DNA of 64,000 bases, from positions 1 through 64,000 of the forward strand of contig JAFEFW010000001.1 of NCBI GenBank assembly GCA_018240405.1. Direction: 5' to 3'. Position numbers and translations under genes: made by a program. Of this stretch, positions 1 to 8,525 are shown piece by piece. Source of the stretch: Pseudomonadota bacterium (lineage in GTDB: Bacteria > Pseudomonadota > Alphaproteobacteria > Acetobacterales > Acetobacteraceae). Each line of letters starts with the position of its first letter. Within the stretch, counting starts at the first letter, position 1. Under the pieces are notes generated by a model, which searched no databases, was not told where the DNA came from, and was given only the letters and a program-made list of their open reading frames with translations.

Positions 1-789
1 GTGCGCCGGGGCGACCTGCTGATCACCATCGACCCGGTCCCGTTCCAGCTTGCCGTGGATGCTCGTAAGGCCGCGCTCGCCGCTACAATCGCGCAGGCAC
101 AGGCGGACCGCGATACGGCAATCGCGGCGCAATATCGCCTTGCCGCCGCCGAAGCAGCCGCCAAGCTGGCCAATGAGAATCAGGTCAGAGCCGCGCAACT
201 CGAGGCTGACGCTTTTGCCTCCCGCCAGGCGCTGGACACGGCGAATGAGGTGCAGCGTCGCGCCTCTGCCGAGGTCGATACGGCAAACGCGGAGATTGCG
301 CGCGCGCAGCGCATGATCGCGTTGTCCGAGGCCGCGTCCGCGAAGGCGCAGGCGGAACTTGCGACAGCCGAATGGAACCTGAGCCGGACTAAGATGTACG
401 CGCCGGTCGACGGCAGCATCAACAACCTGAGCGTGCGGGTGGGCGACACAGCCCGCGCTGATTCGCCGCTGATTGGCATCGTAGATGCAAACGCATTCCG
501 CATCATCGCCAACTACAAGCAGGACTTCGTCCGGCATTTCAGGGTTGGCGGTACAGCGTGGGTCTGGCTGGACTCGCACCCCTGGCACTTTTATCGTGCC
601 CGGATTGAGGGAGTTGCGCGCGGCATCAGTCGCAATCCGGGGGAGGACAAACTGCTGCCCTATGTGGCGCCAACGACCGATTGGATACGCCTGCAGCGGC
701 GGTTTCCGGTTACCGTTACGTTACAGGATCAACCGCCGGGCAACCTGTTGCTGATGGGCGCCGATGCCCGCGTCGTGATCTTTCCGTAG
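1..789 (+). CDS. HlyD/EmrA-type membrane fusion protein, 5' end cut off
   Basis: Periplasmic adaptor of an export pump, partial at the left edge. The frame is open from base 1 and begins inside the first lipoyl half-motif (GDLLITIDPVPF), which normally sits some 60-70 residues into such proteins, so the N-terminal membrane anchor lies outside the window. A long Ala/Glu-rich stretch, about residues 20-120, fits the alpha-helical hairpin. The second lipoyl half follows (TKMYAPVDGSI, about 130-140) and then a beta-barrel region. It ends 8 bases before an FUSC-family membrane gene, as in AaeA-AaeB-like aromatic acid efflux pairs, so the two probably work together. The substrate cannot be told. 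The GTG at base 1 is very unlikely to be the real start. Confidence 0.85.
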   Translation: MRRGDLLITIDPVPFQLAVDARKAALAATIAQAQADRDTAIAAQYRLAAAEAAAKLANENQVRAAQLEADAFASRQALDTANEVQRRASAEVDTANAEIARAQRMIALSEAASAKAQAELATAEWNLSRTKMYAPVDGSINNLSVRVGDTARADSPLIGIVDANAFRIIANYKQDFVRHFRVGGTAWVWLDSHPWHFYRARIEGVARGISRNPGEDKLLPYVAPTTDWIRLQRRFPVTVTLQDQPPGNLLLMGADARVVIFP

Positions 790-797
790 CCGGGCCG

Positions 798-1928
798 ATG
801 CGCAGCGACATCCTGCGCGACATCGTCGCGATTGCGGCCTTCTCTGGCGATACACTTGTGTCATCGGTGCGGACCTTCATCTCGGTCTGCGCCAATGTCA
901 GCTTTGAGGATCCTGCGGCGCGCGTTGCGACCAGCGCCATGATCGCGGTGCTGGTTGCGGTGCTGATTACCTACGGCATGCGTCTTGACGATCCGTGGTG
1001 GGCGACGATCAGTGCCTATATGGCGACGCAGCGCAGCGGGCCCGCCTCGATCCAGCGCGCAATCCTGCGCATCAGCGGCACGGTGGCTGGTGCGACGATC
1101 GCGGTGATCGGTGTGGACTGGCTCGCCTATGATATGCCAGCCTGCATCCTGGCGATATTCGTCGTTTGCACGTTCAGCGTCATCGGCAACAACGTCAGCC
1201 GCTATGGCTATAGCTGGTTGCTGATCGGCCTGACGTTCACCATGGTGGCGGTGACGTCGCTCGGCAACCCGGCGCAGGCTCCGAACATTGCCATCTATCG
1301 CGTGCTTGAGGTGGCGATTGGCAGCACCGTCGCCGCACTGGTGGCGTTCGTGCTGGAACCGGCGCCCGCGGTACCGCCGCCGGTGGCGCCGGGTTGGACG
1401 GGCCTGCTGGGTCCAAAGCTGTTCGTCACATTGCATGCCATGCGCTGGAGCATCGCCGTCGCGTTGCTGCCTCTGGTATGGCGTTATTTCGAGGTCACCG
1501 ACCTGTCGCAGATGGCGGTCACAGTCGTCATCGTGCTGGCCACGCCAGCAGCCGCGGATCCGCGCGACACGCACCGGCAGATCCTGGCAAAAGGGCTGCA
1601 ACGCCTGCTCGGCTGCCTGCTCGGTGGCGTGTTCGGGCTGGCGCTGCTCGCCGTGGGCGTGGACTCGCTGCTGCCGTTCCTGCTGATGCTAGCCCTGCCG
1701 GTGTGGTTCTGCTCCTTCGTGCAGAACGGCACCCACACCGCGACCTATGTCGGCACGCAGGCAGGGTTCGTGGTGATCGTGACCCTAGTGCAGGGCGCAG
1801 GCCCGCCGCTGAGCCTCGTTCCTGGCATTCAACGCCTCGCCGGGATCTTTTTCGGCCTCCTGATCGTGATGCTGGTCGTGTTGTTGACGCACCCGCCGGC
1901 CAGTGCCCGCCCGGCCGCTGCGGCGTAA
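798..1928 (+). CDS. FUSC-family inner-membrane exporter (AaeB-like)
   Basis: Predicted inner-membrane component of an aromatic or organic acid efflux pump. The protein has about 376 residues. A block of hydrophobic segments near residues 45-170 is followed by a Pro-rich loop and a second block from about 215 to the C-terminus, which is the two-half layout of FUSC proteins. The motif DDPWWATISAYMATQ matches the conserved first-repeat start (PWWA.IS). The start was set at ATG 798, 8 bases after the adaptor gene, because the longer frame from 681 runs through the adaptor's coding sequence. Pairing with the HlyD-type gene supports a two-gene transporter. An outer-membrane channel gene is not seen, so it may lie upstream of the window or be shared. 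The substrate is unknown. Confidence 0.82.
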   Translation: MRSDILRDIVAIAAFSGDTLVSSVRTFISVCANVSFEDPAARVATSAMIAVLVAVLITYGMRLDDPWWATISAYMATQRSGPASIQRAILRISGTVAGATIAVIGVDWLAYDMPACILAIFVVCTFSVIGNNVSRYGYSWLLIGLTFTMVAVTSLGNPAQAPNIAIYRVLEVAIGSTVAALVAFVLEPAPAVPPPVAPGWTGLLGPKLFVTLHAMRWSIAVALLPLVWRYFEVTDLSQMAVTVVIVLATPAAADPRDTHRQILAKGLQRLLGCLLGGVFGLALLAVGVDSLLPFLLMLALPVWFCSFVQNGTHTATYVGTQAGFVVIVTLVQGAGPPLSLVPGIQRLAGIFFGLLIVMLVVLLTHPPASARPAAAA

Positions 1929-2037
1929 CGGGCGGGTTCCGTGGGCTGCGGTCCGCTTGCTGGGATGACCTGCAAATCCGATGATTGCCGCACCGGTGCC
2001 GGACGCGGCAATCTGCGCTCCGGTCCGGAGGGTTGCC

Positions 2038-2943
2038 ATGTCCAGCTACGACTACGTCACGGTCGGCGTGTTCACGTCGCAGAAGTTCGGCGGCAATCCG
2101 CTCGCCGTCTTTCCCAGGGCCGATGGCCTGACGGACGGCCAGATGCAGGCCATCGCTGCCGAGTTCAACCTGTCGGAAACCAGCTTCGTCTTTCCGCCCG
2201 ACAATCCGCAGCACCATGCCAAGGTGCGGATCTTTACGCCAAAAGCGGAAATCCCATTCGCCGGGCATCCAAATGTCGGCACGGGCTACGTGCTCGCGCG
2301 GATGGCGGACAACCCGCCAGAGCATTACACGTTTGAAGAAGCCGCCGGCCTCGTGCGGGTGCATATCCTGCGGGACGAGAGCAAGGCGATCTGCGGCGCC
2401 CGGATTTCCGCGCCTCGGGCCTTATCATTGGACATCGCCGTGCCAACTGACCTCGTGGCGCGCTGCGCCGGGCTGACACCAGCGGATATCGTGACCGACC
2501 TGCACCATCCGCTGATCGCTTCGGTCGGCACGCCGTTCGTCATTGCGCAGGTGGCGTCGGTGGAGGCCCTCGCTCGCGCCCGACCTGACCTTGCCGCGTT
2601 CCGTGAGGGAGCCGAGAGCATCCCCGAACTGGCAGATCGATTTAACCTACATCTGTATGCGCAACAGGGTGACCTCGTGCACCTGCGTACGCGGATGTTT
2701 GCGCCGATGATGGGTGTGCTGGAGGATCCGGCGACGGGTAGCGCCAATGCCGCGCTGGCCGCTCTGCTGACATCGCTGGCGCCGGGTGAGAATGTCGATC
2801 TGCATTACGAGATCGAGCAGGGAATCGAGATGGGGCGGCCGAGCCAGATCATCGCGTCGGCGCGGAAGACGGGAGAGGGGCCGGTGCTGGCGACGGTCGC
2901 CGGCAACTGCGTGCCGATGATGCGGGGGACGCTGGAGGTCTGA
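2038..2943 (+). CDS. PhzF-family isomerase-like protein
   Basis: About 301 residues of the PhzF/diaminopimelate-epimerase fold. The N-terminus ([21 protein letters not shown]), the [10 protein letters not shown] segment carrying the conserved Glu, the [13 protein letters not shown] block and the C-terminal EDPATGSAN motif are all present, which makes the family secure. In PhzF the Glu acts in a proton-shift isomerisation, but most members have no known substrate and there is no phenazine cluster here, so no specific reaction is assigned. ATG 2038 was chosen because GGAGGG lies 5-6 bases before it. The longer frame from 1981 lacks such a site. The gene follows the exporter pair by 109 bases and faces a PIN toxin gene. 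Confidence 0.88.
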   Translation: MSSYDYVTVGVFTSQKFGGNPLAVFPRADGLTDGQMQAIAAEFNLSETSFVFPPDNPQHHAKVRIFTPKAEIPFAGHPNVGTGYVLARMADNPPEHYTFEEAAGLVRVHILRDESKAICGARISAPRALSLDIAVPTDLVARCAGLTPADIVTDLHHPLIASVGTPFVIAQVASVEALARARPDLAAFREGAESIPELADRFNLHLYAQQGDLVHLRTRMFAPMMGVLEDPATGSANAALAALLTSLAPGENVDLHYEIEQGIEMGRPSQIIASARKTGEGPVLATVAGNCVPMMRGTLEV

Positions 2944-2949
2944 CCGGCA

Positions 2950-3405
2950 TCAGCCGCACTGGAGAAGCGCCGCCGCGGCCGGCGATAGGCTGTCGCCGGC
3001 GAAGGGGTTGATGACGCGAACGCCAAACAGGTGCGAGCCATCAGACAGGTCCTCTGTCAGGATGGCAGTGCATCCTGCCGCTGCCGCGATCAACAGCGCA
3101 TCCCAATAGGAGGCGCGGCCGGACCGCGATGCCCGCAGTGCTCGTCTCACGGCGTCCGCTGATACCATGGCAAGCGGAAACAGGATCCGCCAGTCCTCTG
3201 CTTGCGCTGCGGCCTGATCGGCGGGAACTAAACGCTTGCGGACCGTCGCCGCGCAAAACTCGGAAACGGCCTGGATTGTCAGGCGGCAGTCCAGACGAAG
3301 CGCACGGCTGCTGATATCGTCAGCCAGACGTCGATGTGTCCCGGCTCTGCTATCCAGGGCGTAGGCGAGGACATTGGTGTCGAGTGTAAAGCGCTCAACG
3401 TTCAT
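2950..3405 (-). CDS. PIN-domain toxin (VapC-like), intact frame
   Basis: About 151 residues of the PIN ribonuclease fold. The acidic residues of the family are in place: Asp in TLDTNVLAY, Glu in AVSEFCA, Asp in YWDALLIA and Asp in TEDLSDG. VapC enzymes cut specific RNAs and are held in check by a partner antitoxin. ATG 3405 overlaps the antitoxin tail by 11 bases, the usual coupled arrangement. The antitoxin reading frame upstream is broken, and its shifted frame reads through into the toxin without a stop, so a fused 210-residue product from GTG 3582 is possible on paper. No good ribosome site precedes ATG 3405, which fits coupled translation. Whether the toxin is still made or active is unknown. 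Confidence 0.8.
   Translation of the reverse strand: MNVERFTLDTNVLAYALDSRAGTHRRLADDISSRALRLDCRLTIQAVSEFCAATVRKRLVPADQAAAQAEDWRILFPLAMVSADAVRRALRASRSGRASYWDALLIAAAAGCTAILTEDLSDGSHLFGVRVINPFAGDSLSPAAAALLQCG
2978..3000. terminator. Hairpin between convergent phzF-like and PIN toxin genes
   Basis: An exact 8-bp stem (GCCGGCGA / TCGCCGGC) with a 7-base loop starts 34 bases after the phzF-like stop. It lies inside the 3' end of the opposing toxin gene. There is no T tract on the + strand, so it is only a possible terminator. Confidence 0.3.
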
Positions 3406-3630
3406 GCAGTGCGGCGCGGTCCAGCGGACCAGCACCAATTCCCAACCCGGCTCCATACGGCGCCGCGTGGGCTCCCACGCTGCCTGCTGCGCGGGCGCCA
3501 GGACGCGCTGCGCTTTGATCGGCGACATCCGCGCCACCGGTTCGCCATTGCGGGTGATCACGATTTCCTCGCCGGCTTCCACCTCGCGGACTCAGCGAGC
3601 GAAATTCTGGTTGGCCTCGCGGAGGCTCAT
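3395..3630 (-). pseudogene. Phd/VapB-type antitoxin, broken by a stop codon and a frameshift
   Basis: The frame from ATG 3630 reads MSLREANQNFAR, then TGA at 3592-3594, then VREVEAGEEIVITRNGEPVAR, a textbook Phd/YefM antitoxin N-terminus interrupted at codon 13. Further on, the same frame runs into the toxin, while the expected tail GPLDRAALHER, which ends at 3395 just over the toxin start, lies in another frame. A second lesion (a one- or two-base indel) is therefore needed near 3430-3445. A sense codon at the TGA and one repaired indel would restore a standard antitoxin of about 78 residues. A start at GTG 3582 would lack the first DNA-binding strand. The lesions could be true decay or assembly error. 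Confidence 0.72.
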
Positions 3631-3651
3631 GGTCTCGGTCAGGCAGCCTAT

Positions 3652-3670
3652 GTAGCACGTGGCGTGCTAC
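3652..3670. promoter_or_regulatory. Perfect palindrome before the first antitoxin, probable operator
   Basis: GTAGCACG-TGG-CGTGCTAC is an exact 8-3-8 inverted repeat ending 22 bases upstream of the antitoxin ATG at 3630. Type II antitoxins commonly repress their own operon by binding such a site. Function here is inferred from position and symmetry only. Confidence 0.45.
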
Positions 3671-3682
3671 TTTTCCACGGCT

Positions 3683-4056
3683 TCACAGCAGCGGCACGTC
3701 ATAGCGCGGCACGGCGTCGTCGACTGTCATCAGGATCAACCGCTCGGTAACGGCCTGCGCAATCAGCAGGCGGTCGAATGGGTCATCATGCAAGCGCGGC
3801 AGGGTGCCAGCGAGGATGCCGTGCGCAGGTTGAATTGGTAGCGAATCGAAGCCCATCCGCTGCAGCATCGTGTCGAACTGGTCCAGTGGGAACGTCAACC
3901 TGCTGAGCGCCTGTTTGATGGCCATCTCCCAGGCGGTGACGGCGCTGACAAAGACTGGTTCGCGGGCGACGCGGTGGCGTCGCGCACCGCCAGCCCCAAG
4001 TGCGCGTGATCCGATACCGCCCAGATGAGGATGTGCGTATCGAGCAGTAGCTTCAG
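3683..4056 (-). pseudogene. Second PIN-domain toxin, frameshifted
   Basis: A typical PIN toxin start (KLLLDTHILIWAVSDHA) is encoded from about 4053 in one frame. The rest of the protein (PVFVSAVTAWEMAIKQAL ... HDDPFDRLLIAQA ... LMTVDDAVPRYDV) is in another frame down to the stop at 3683. Adding one base at the GG run near 3957 would join the two parts into a normal protein of about 124 residues. The expected start position carries CTG (4054-4056), overlapping the antitoxin stop where related operons have ATGA. The open frame beginning at 4138 reads the first third out of frame and is not the real N-terminus. The gene is therefore probably dead, unless the base is missing through sequencing error. 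Confidence 0.72.
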
Positions 4057-4281
4057 GAGGCTGCACCTTCAAACGCCAGGCGAAAATCATCCGGTAGCGG
4101 CGCGTCGTAGTTCCGGCCCATAACGATCTGTCCAGCAAACAAACCGAGCGGGCGCTCCGCTAACCAAGCGGGCGAGGGGACGTCCAGCCTTGGCGATGAC
4201 AATCTCCTCCCCGCGGGCGGCGCGCTCGACCAGTTCCCACAGGTGCGTCTTGGCTTCGTAGAGGTTGACGATCGTATCCAT
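4053..4281 (-). pseudogene. Second antitoxin (Phd/VapB-like), frameshifted
   Basis: From ATG 4281 the frame gives MDTIVNLYEAKTHLWEL then ERAARGEEIVIAKAGRP and LARLV, a clear antitoxin DNA-binding half. It then drifts into an unrelated tail with a stop at 4087. The expected toxin-binding tail (RPLGLFAGQIVMG then DAPLPDDFRLAFEGAAS) is in another frame ending at 4053. An indel near 4155-4170 separates the halves. Repaired, it would be a normal protein of about 76 residues overlapping the toxin start. With its frameshifted toxin it forms a second, wholly broken module directly upstream of the first. Confidence 0.7.
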
Positions 4282-4290
4282 GGCAGGCTC

Positions 4291-4308
4291 TTGACCAACT
4301 TTGGTCAA
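4291..4308. promoter_or_regulatory. Perfect palindrome before the second antitoxin, probable operator
   Basis: TTGACCAA-CT-TTGGTCAA is an exact 8-2-8 inverted repeat ending 10 bases upstream of ATG 4281. This is the position where antitoxin-bound operators sit. It has survived although both genes it would control are broken. Confidence 0.48.
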
Positions 4309-4421
4309 CATATGCGCCTGGCCTCAGACAAACTTAAGAACCTTGGTGCCTCCGTCCATGCAAGTCCTCCATCAACGGCAGATAAAGCCTGACAGTGAAA
4401 CCTGAAGAACCGGTTAACTGC

Positions 4422-6245
4422 TCATTCCACGGTGACCGACTTGGCAAGATTACGTGGCTGGTCGACGTCCGTGCCCTTCAGCACCGCCACGTGATAGGCC
4501 AGCATCTGCACCGGGATGGCGTACAGGATCGGCGCCACGAATGGATCGACCGCCGGCAGCACCACGGTCTCGGTCGCGATGCCCTGTAGCTTGGCAGCAC
4601 CTGCCTCATCGCTGAAGACGATGACCTGGCCGCCACGCGCCGCTGCTTCCTGCAGGTTCGACGCCGTCTTCTCGAACAGCGGCCCGGATGGCGCGATGGC
4701 GATCACCGGCACGGCCGGGTCGATCAGCGCGATCGGGCCGTGCTTCATTTCGCCGGCGGCATAGCCCTCGGCATGGATGTAACTGATCTCCTTCAGCTTC
4801 AACGCGCCTTCCATGGCAATCGGGAAGCAATTGCCGCGACCCAGGAACAGCACGTCCCGCGCCTTGGCCACCCGCGCAGCCAATGCCTGGATAGCACCGT
4901 CATGTGCCAGCACTTCCGCCGCCCGGCTCGGCACCTCCAGCAGGGCAGCCGTCATGGCTGCCTCCTGCGCCGCGTCGATCGCGCCGGTGGCCCGGCCGGC
5001 TGCCAGTGCGAGGCACGCCAGCACCGATAGCTGCGCGGTGAACGCCTTGGTACTGGCGACACCGATCTCCGGTCCGGCAATGGTCTCCACCACCGCGTCG
5101 CTCTCCCGCGCCATGCTGCTTTCGGGCACGTTCAGGATCGACAGGATGGTCTGGCGTTGCTCACGCATGTAGCGCAGCGCGGCCAGCGTGTCGGCGGTCT
5201 CGCCTGACTGCGACACCAGCAGGCCCAGGCCGCCTTTGCTCATCGGCGGCGTGCGGTAGCGGAATTCCGAGGCGACATCGCCGTCGGCTGGTATGCGCGA
5301 CACTGCCTCAAACCACCAGCGCCCGACCAGCCCGGCGTAGAAGGCGCTGCCGCAGGCGCTCATGGTGATCCGCGGTACTTGGGCGAAGTCGATGCCCAGA
5401 TCCGGCAGCGCCACCGCGCGGCTGCCCGGGCTGATCATCTGGTGCAGCGTATCGCCGATGACCGCCGGATGCTCGTGCAACTCCTTCTCCATGAAATGGC
5501 GGAAATTGCCCTTACCGATAGCGGCGCCTGTGAGCCTTGTCAGCTTGACCTCGCGCTCGACGCGGTTGCCTTTGCTGTCGAAGAAATCCGCGCTGCGGCG
5601 GTTAACCACGGTCCAGTCGCCGTCCGTCAGATAGGCGATGCGGCGGGTCAGTGGCGCCAACGCGAGCGCGTCGGAGCCGACGAACATCTCGTCCTCGCCA
5701 AACCCCACAGCCAGCGGTGCGCCATGCTGGGCGGCAACGATCAGCTCCGGATGGCCGGCAAAGATCATTGCCAGTGCATAGGCACCTTCGAGCCGCTGGA
5801 ATGCGGCGCCGGCGGCTTCCACCGGCGGCATACCGCGCTTCAGATTCAGGTCGACAAGCTGGGCAACAGTTTCAGTATCCGTCTCGGTGCTGAATTCCTG
5901 GCCGGCAGCCTCCAGCTCAGCGCGCAGCTCCGCATGGTTTTCGATAATGCCGTTATGCACCAGCGACACGCGGGCCGTGCCGTGCGGATGTGCGTTGTTC
6001 TCGGTCGGTGCGCCATGGGTTGCCCAGCGGGTGTGGCCGATGCCGGTCGTGCCGTCCAGCGTGCGCTGCGCCAACGCGTCGGCCAGACGCGAAAGCTTTC
6101 CCTCCGCCCGGCGGCGTTCAATGTGGCCGTTCACCAGCGTGGCAATCCCGGCACTGTCATAGCCGCGATATTCCAGGCGCCGGAGCGCATCCAGTAGAAG
6201 TGGTGCCGCGGAACGCGCGCCGATGACGCCGACGATGCCACACAT
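4422..6245 (-). CDS. glmS: Glutamine-fructose-6-phosphate aminotransferase (isomerizing)
   Basis: Makes glucosamine-6-phosphate from fructose-6-phosphate and glutamine, the entry step to UDP-GlcNAc for peptidoglycan and LPS. The protein has 607 residues, the usual length. It starts MCGIVGVIG, with the Cys that becomes the N-terminal nucleophile of the glutaminase domain, so ATG 6245 is certain and the longer frame to 6323 is not. The glutaminase half holds GHTRWATHG and the HNGIIEN block. The second half has two SIS sugar-isomerase domains (SQSGETADT, ASTKAFTAQ) and ends in LAKSVTVE, the family's conserved C-terminus. It lies one base after glmU, so both are surely co-transcribed. No glmS ribozyme is expected or seen. 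Confidence 0.97.
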   Translation of the reverse strand: MCGIVGVIGARSAAPLLLDALRRLEYRGYDSAGIATLVNGHIERRRAEGKLSRLADALAQRTLDGTTGIGHTRWATHGAPTENNAHPHGTARVSLVHNGIIENHAELRAELEAAGQEFSTETDTETVAQLVDLNLKRGMPPVEAAGAAFQRLEGAYALAMIFAGHPELIVAAQHGAPLAVGFGEDEMFVGSDALALAPLTRRIAYLTDGDWTVVNRRSADFFDSKGNRVEREVKLTRLTGAAIGKGNFRHFMEKELHEHPAVIGDTLHQMISPGSRAVALPDLGIDFAQVPRITMSACGSAFYAGLVGRWWFEAVSRIPADGDVASEFRYRTPPMSKGGLGLLVSQSGETADTLAALRYMREQRQTILSILNVPESSMARESDAVVETIAGPEIGVASTKAFTAQLSVLACLALAAGRATGAIDAAQEAAMTAALLEVPSRAAEVLAHDGAIQALAARVAKARDVLFLGRGNCFPIAMEGALKLKEISYIHAEGYAAGEMKHGPIALIDPAVPVIAIAPSGPLFEKTASNLQEAAARGGQVIVFSDEAGAAKLQGIATETVVLPAVDPFVAPILYAIPVQMLAYHVAVLKGTDVDQPRNLAKSVTVE

Positions 6246-6246
6246 T

Positions 6247-7569
6247 TCAGCGATTCCCCTTCTTCGCCTTCGCCGCGGCCCGCATCTGCGTCGCCCGCCC
6301 TGGCTTTTGTACCTGTCGCCCACGCGCCAAAGCTAGTGCATCTGGCTCAACCGCATCCGTAATAACGCTGCCTGCCGCAAGAATAGCGCCGTCGCCGACC
6401 GTCACCGGCGCAACCAGCGCGACGTCGGAGCCGACGAACACATCTGCCCCAATCGTTGTCCGATGTTTGTTAACACCATCGTAATTACACGTGATTGTGC
6501 CGGCGCCGATGTTGGTTCGGGCGCCAACCGACGCATCACCAATGTATGCCAGATGATTCGCTTTCACACCGGCTGCAAGCGTCGCGGCCTTTACTTCGAC
6601 GAAATTGCCGACGTGCACGTCCTGTGCCAAAGCAGCCCCGGGCCGCAGGCGGGCGAAAGGTCCGATGATAGACCCGGGCCCGATGGAGGCGCCCTCGATA
6701 TGGCTGAACGCTCGGATCATCACGTTTGAAGCGACGCTGACGCCGGGACCGAACACGACATTCGGTTCGATTGTCACGTCCGGCGCCAGCTTCGTGTCAC
6801 TGCACAAGAACACCGAAGACGGATCGGTCATGGTCACGCCGGCGTCCATCGCCTCCTGCCGCAGCCAGCCTTGCAGCACCGCCTCGGCCTGGGCCAGTTC
6901 AGAGCGTGAGTTGACGCCGGCAAGCTCGTCGGCCGACGCCTCGACCGCCACCACTGGAAGCCCGTCCGCGCGGGCCAGCGCCACCGCATCGGTTAGATAG
7001 TACTCGCCCTTCGCGTTGTCGTTGCGAACGGCCAGCAGCCAGCGCCGCATGCGGTCGGAGGCTGCGCACAGCACGCCAGCATTGCACAGGTCCAACGTGC
7101 GCTCGCGGTCGGTCGCATCCGCGTACTCGACGATCCGTTCGACTGTCCCGTCGGAGTCTGCGACCACGCGGCCATACCGACCGGGGTCGGACGGGCGGAA
7201 CGCTAGCAAGGCGAGACCGGTGCCCGAGGCGGTGTCCAGCAGGCGGCGCAGTGTGGCCACGCGGATCAAAGGATTGTCCGCGTACAGGACTGCGACGTGG
7301 CCGGAGCCAAATTCCTCCACCGCCTGCAGGGCCGCATGGGCGGTGCCCAGCCGTTCCCGCTGCACCACGCAAGTATGTGGCGCTGCCTCGGCGCGGACCG
7401 CCTCCATATCGGGGCCGAGCACGACCACAATCCGATCGAAGACCGGTTCACAGCTCGCCAGCAGGTGCCGCAGCATAGATCGCCCGGCCAGCCGATGCAG
7501 TGTCTTTGGCAGCGCTGACTTCATGCGGGTGCCCAGACCGGCGGCCAGGATGATCGCGGTTGCGTGCAT
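6247..7569 (-). CDS. glmU: Bifunctional UDP-GlcNAc pyrophosphorylase / GlcN-1-P acetyltransferase
   Basis: Cytoplasmic enzyme that acetylates glucosamine-1-phosphate and couples it to UTP, giving UDP-GlcNAc. The protein has 440 residues. The N-terminal nucleotidyltransferase domain carries the signature AAGLGTRMKSALPKTLH. From about residue 245 a left-handed beta-helix of hexapeptide repeats follows, with the acetyltransferase-site block VKANHLAYIGDASVG and NIGAGTITCNYDG. ATG 7569 is chosen because the signature begins three residues later; the frame extends to 7617 but adds nothing family-like. It is the first gene of the glmU-glmS operon and diverges from gph. Substrates are well established for the family. 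Confidence 0.97.
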   Translation of the reverse strand: MHATAIILAAGLGTRMKSALPKTLHRLAGRSMLRHLLASCEPVFDRIVVVLGPDMEAVRAEAAPHTCVVQRERLGTAHAALQAVEEFGSGHVAVLYADNPLIRVATLRRLLDTASGTGLALLAFRPSDPGRYGRVVADSDGTVERIVEYADATDRERTLDLCNAGVLCAASDRMRRWLLAVRNDNAKGEYYLTDAVALARADGLPVVAVEASADELAGVNSRSELAQAEAVLQGWLRQEAMDAGVTMTDPSSVFLCSDTKLAPDVTIEPNVVFGPGVSVASNVMIRAFSHIEGASIGPGSIIGPFARLRPGAALAQDVHVGNFVEVKAATLAAGVKANHLAYIGDASVGARTNIGAGTITCNYDGVNKHRTTIGADVFVGSDVALVAPVTVGDGAILAAGSVITDAVEPDALALARGRQVQKPGRATQMRAAAKAKKGNR

Positions 7570-7678
7570 GCCCTCTCCCTGCTTCGGTAGTCGCGCTTGG
7601 CGTAGCTTCCCCGCCAAATCAATGTCAAAGAGTTCCGGTAACGGACCAGCTTCAATTCAGATTGCGGAGTGCGACAAT

Positions 7679-8332
7679 TTGGCGCGGACACTGCTGCTCG
7701 ACCTCGATGGAACCCTGGTGGACACCGTCCCCGACATCGCGGCGGCGCTGAATCGGTTGATGGAATCGCGGTCGTTGCCGCCCTTCACCGGTCCGCAGGT
7801 GGCCGCCATGGTGGGCGACGGCGTGGCAGCGCTGGTGACAAAAGCGTTTGCCGCCCATGGGCAACAAGCCGATGCCGACGCCGTTGCAGCATTCTCCGCC
7901 GACTATGGCCGGAACGTCGCCATACACAGCCGGCTGTTCCCGGGCGTCATTGAGGCGCTGCACGATCTGACGCGTTGCGGCTGGACGTTGGCGGTCTGCA
8001 CCAACAAGCCGGAGCGCGCTGCGCGGGCGCTACTGGAGGCGCTCGACATCCTGCCTCTGTTGCGCGCAGTCGGCGGCGGCGACAGTTTCCCCGCGCGCAA
8101 GCCTGATCCCGCGCACCTGCTGGGCACGCTCGCCCGCGTGGGCGGCGATCCCAGCCGGGCGCTGATGCTTGGCGATCACCATAACGACATTTCGGCCGCT
8201 GCCGGAGCAGGGGTAAAATGCGTCTTTGCACTATGGGGTTACGGCGGCGCGGCTCAGGCTGACGGTGCGGTGGCCGTCGCCCGCGACATGCCGGAGGCAG
8301 TGGAGGCTGCGAACCGGTTGCTGCCTGCATAG
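7679..8332 (+). CDS. gph: Phosphoglycolate phosphatase (HAD superfamily)
   Basis: Predicted to hydrolyse 2-phosphoglycolate, a product of DNA repair and of oxygenase side reactions. The protein has about 217 residues. HAD motif I (LDLDGTLVDT) contains the nucleophile Asp8, motif II is VCTNKP, the motif III Lys is in ARKPDPAHL, and motif IV is MLGDHHND. The start is uncertain. TTG 7679 has GGAG nine bases before it and places motif I at the family's usual position. ATG 7622 would add 19 unremarkable residues. It diverges from glmU across about 110 bases. Gph and other small HAD phosphatases are hard to tell apart by sequence, so the exact substrate is inferred. Confidence 0.82.
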   Translation: MARTLLLDLDGTLVDTVPDIAAALNRLMESRSLPPFTGPQVAAMVGDGVAALVTKAFAAHGQQADADAVAAFSADYGRNVAIHSRLFPGVIEALHDLTRCGWTLAVCTNKPERAARALLEALDILPLLRAVGGGDSFPARKPDPAHLLGTLARVGGDPSRALMLGDHHNDISAAAGAGVKCVFALWGYGGAAQADGAVAVARDMPEAVEAANRLLPA

Positions 8333-8525
8333 GGATAGCCGTTCTCGAAGCAGCCTGTACGCCGACCGCCCTGCAGCGACTGGACGCCGCCCGTCGGCAC
8401 TCTGACTGGCGCAGTCCCTCCCTCGTACCGGCTCAACATTGTGTGAACGGGCCGGAATGTAGAAGCGCGCATGTTTGCTCCTAACTCGGCCTCTGCATAC
8501 TCCCTACCATTCCGGAGGTGACGGC

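Noticed and set aside
3592-3594. TGA in the antitoxin read as selenocysteine
   Set aside because: No SECIS-like hairpin is evident behind it, the antitoxin family has no selenoproteins, and a second frameshift breaks the same gene.
5379-6197. 272-codon + strand frame
   Set aside because: Antisense to glmS; no ribosome site or family match.
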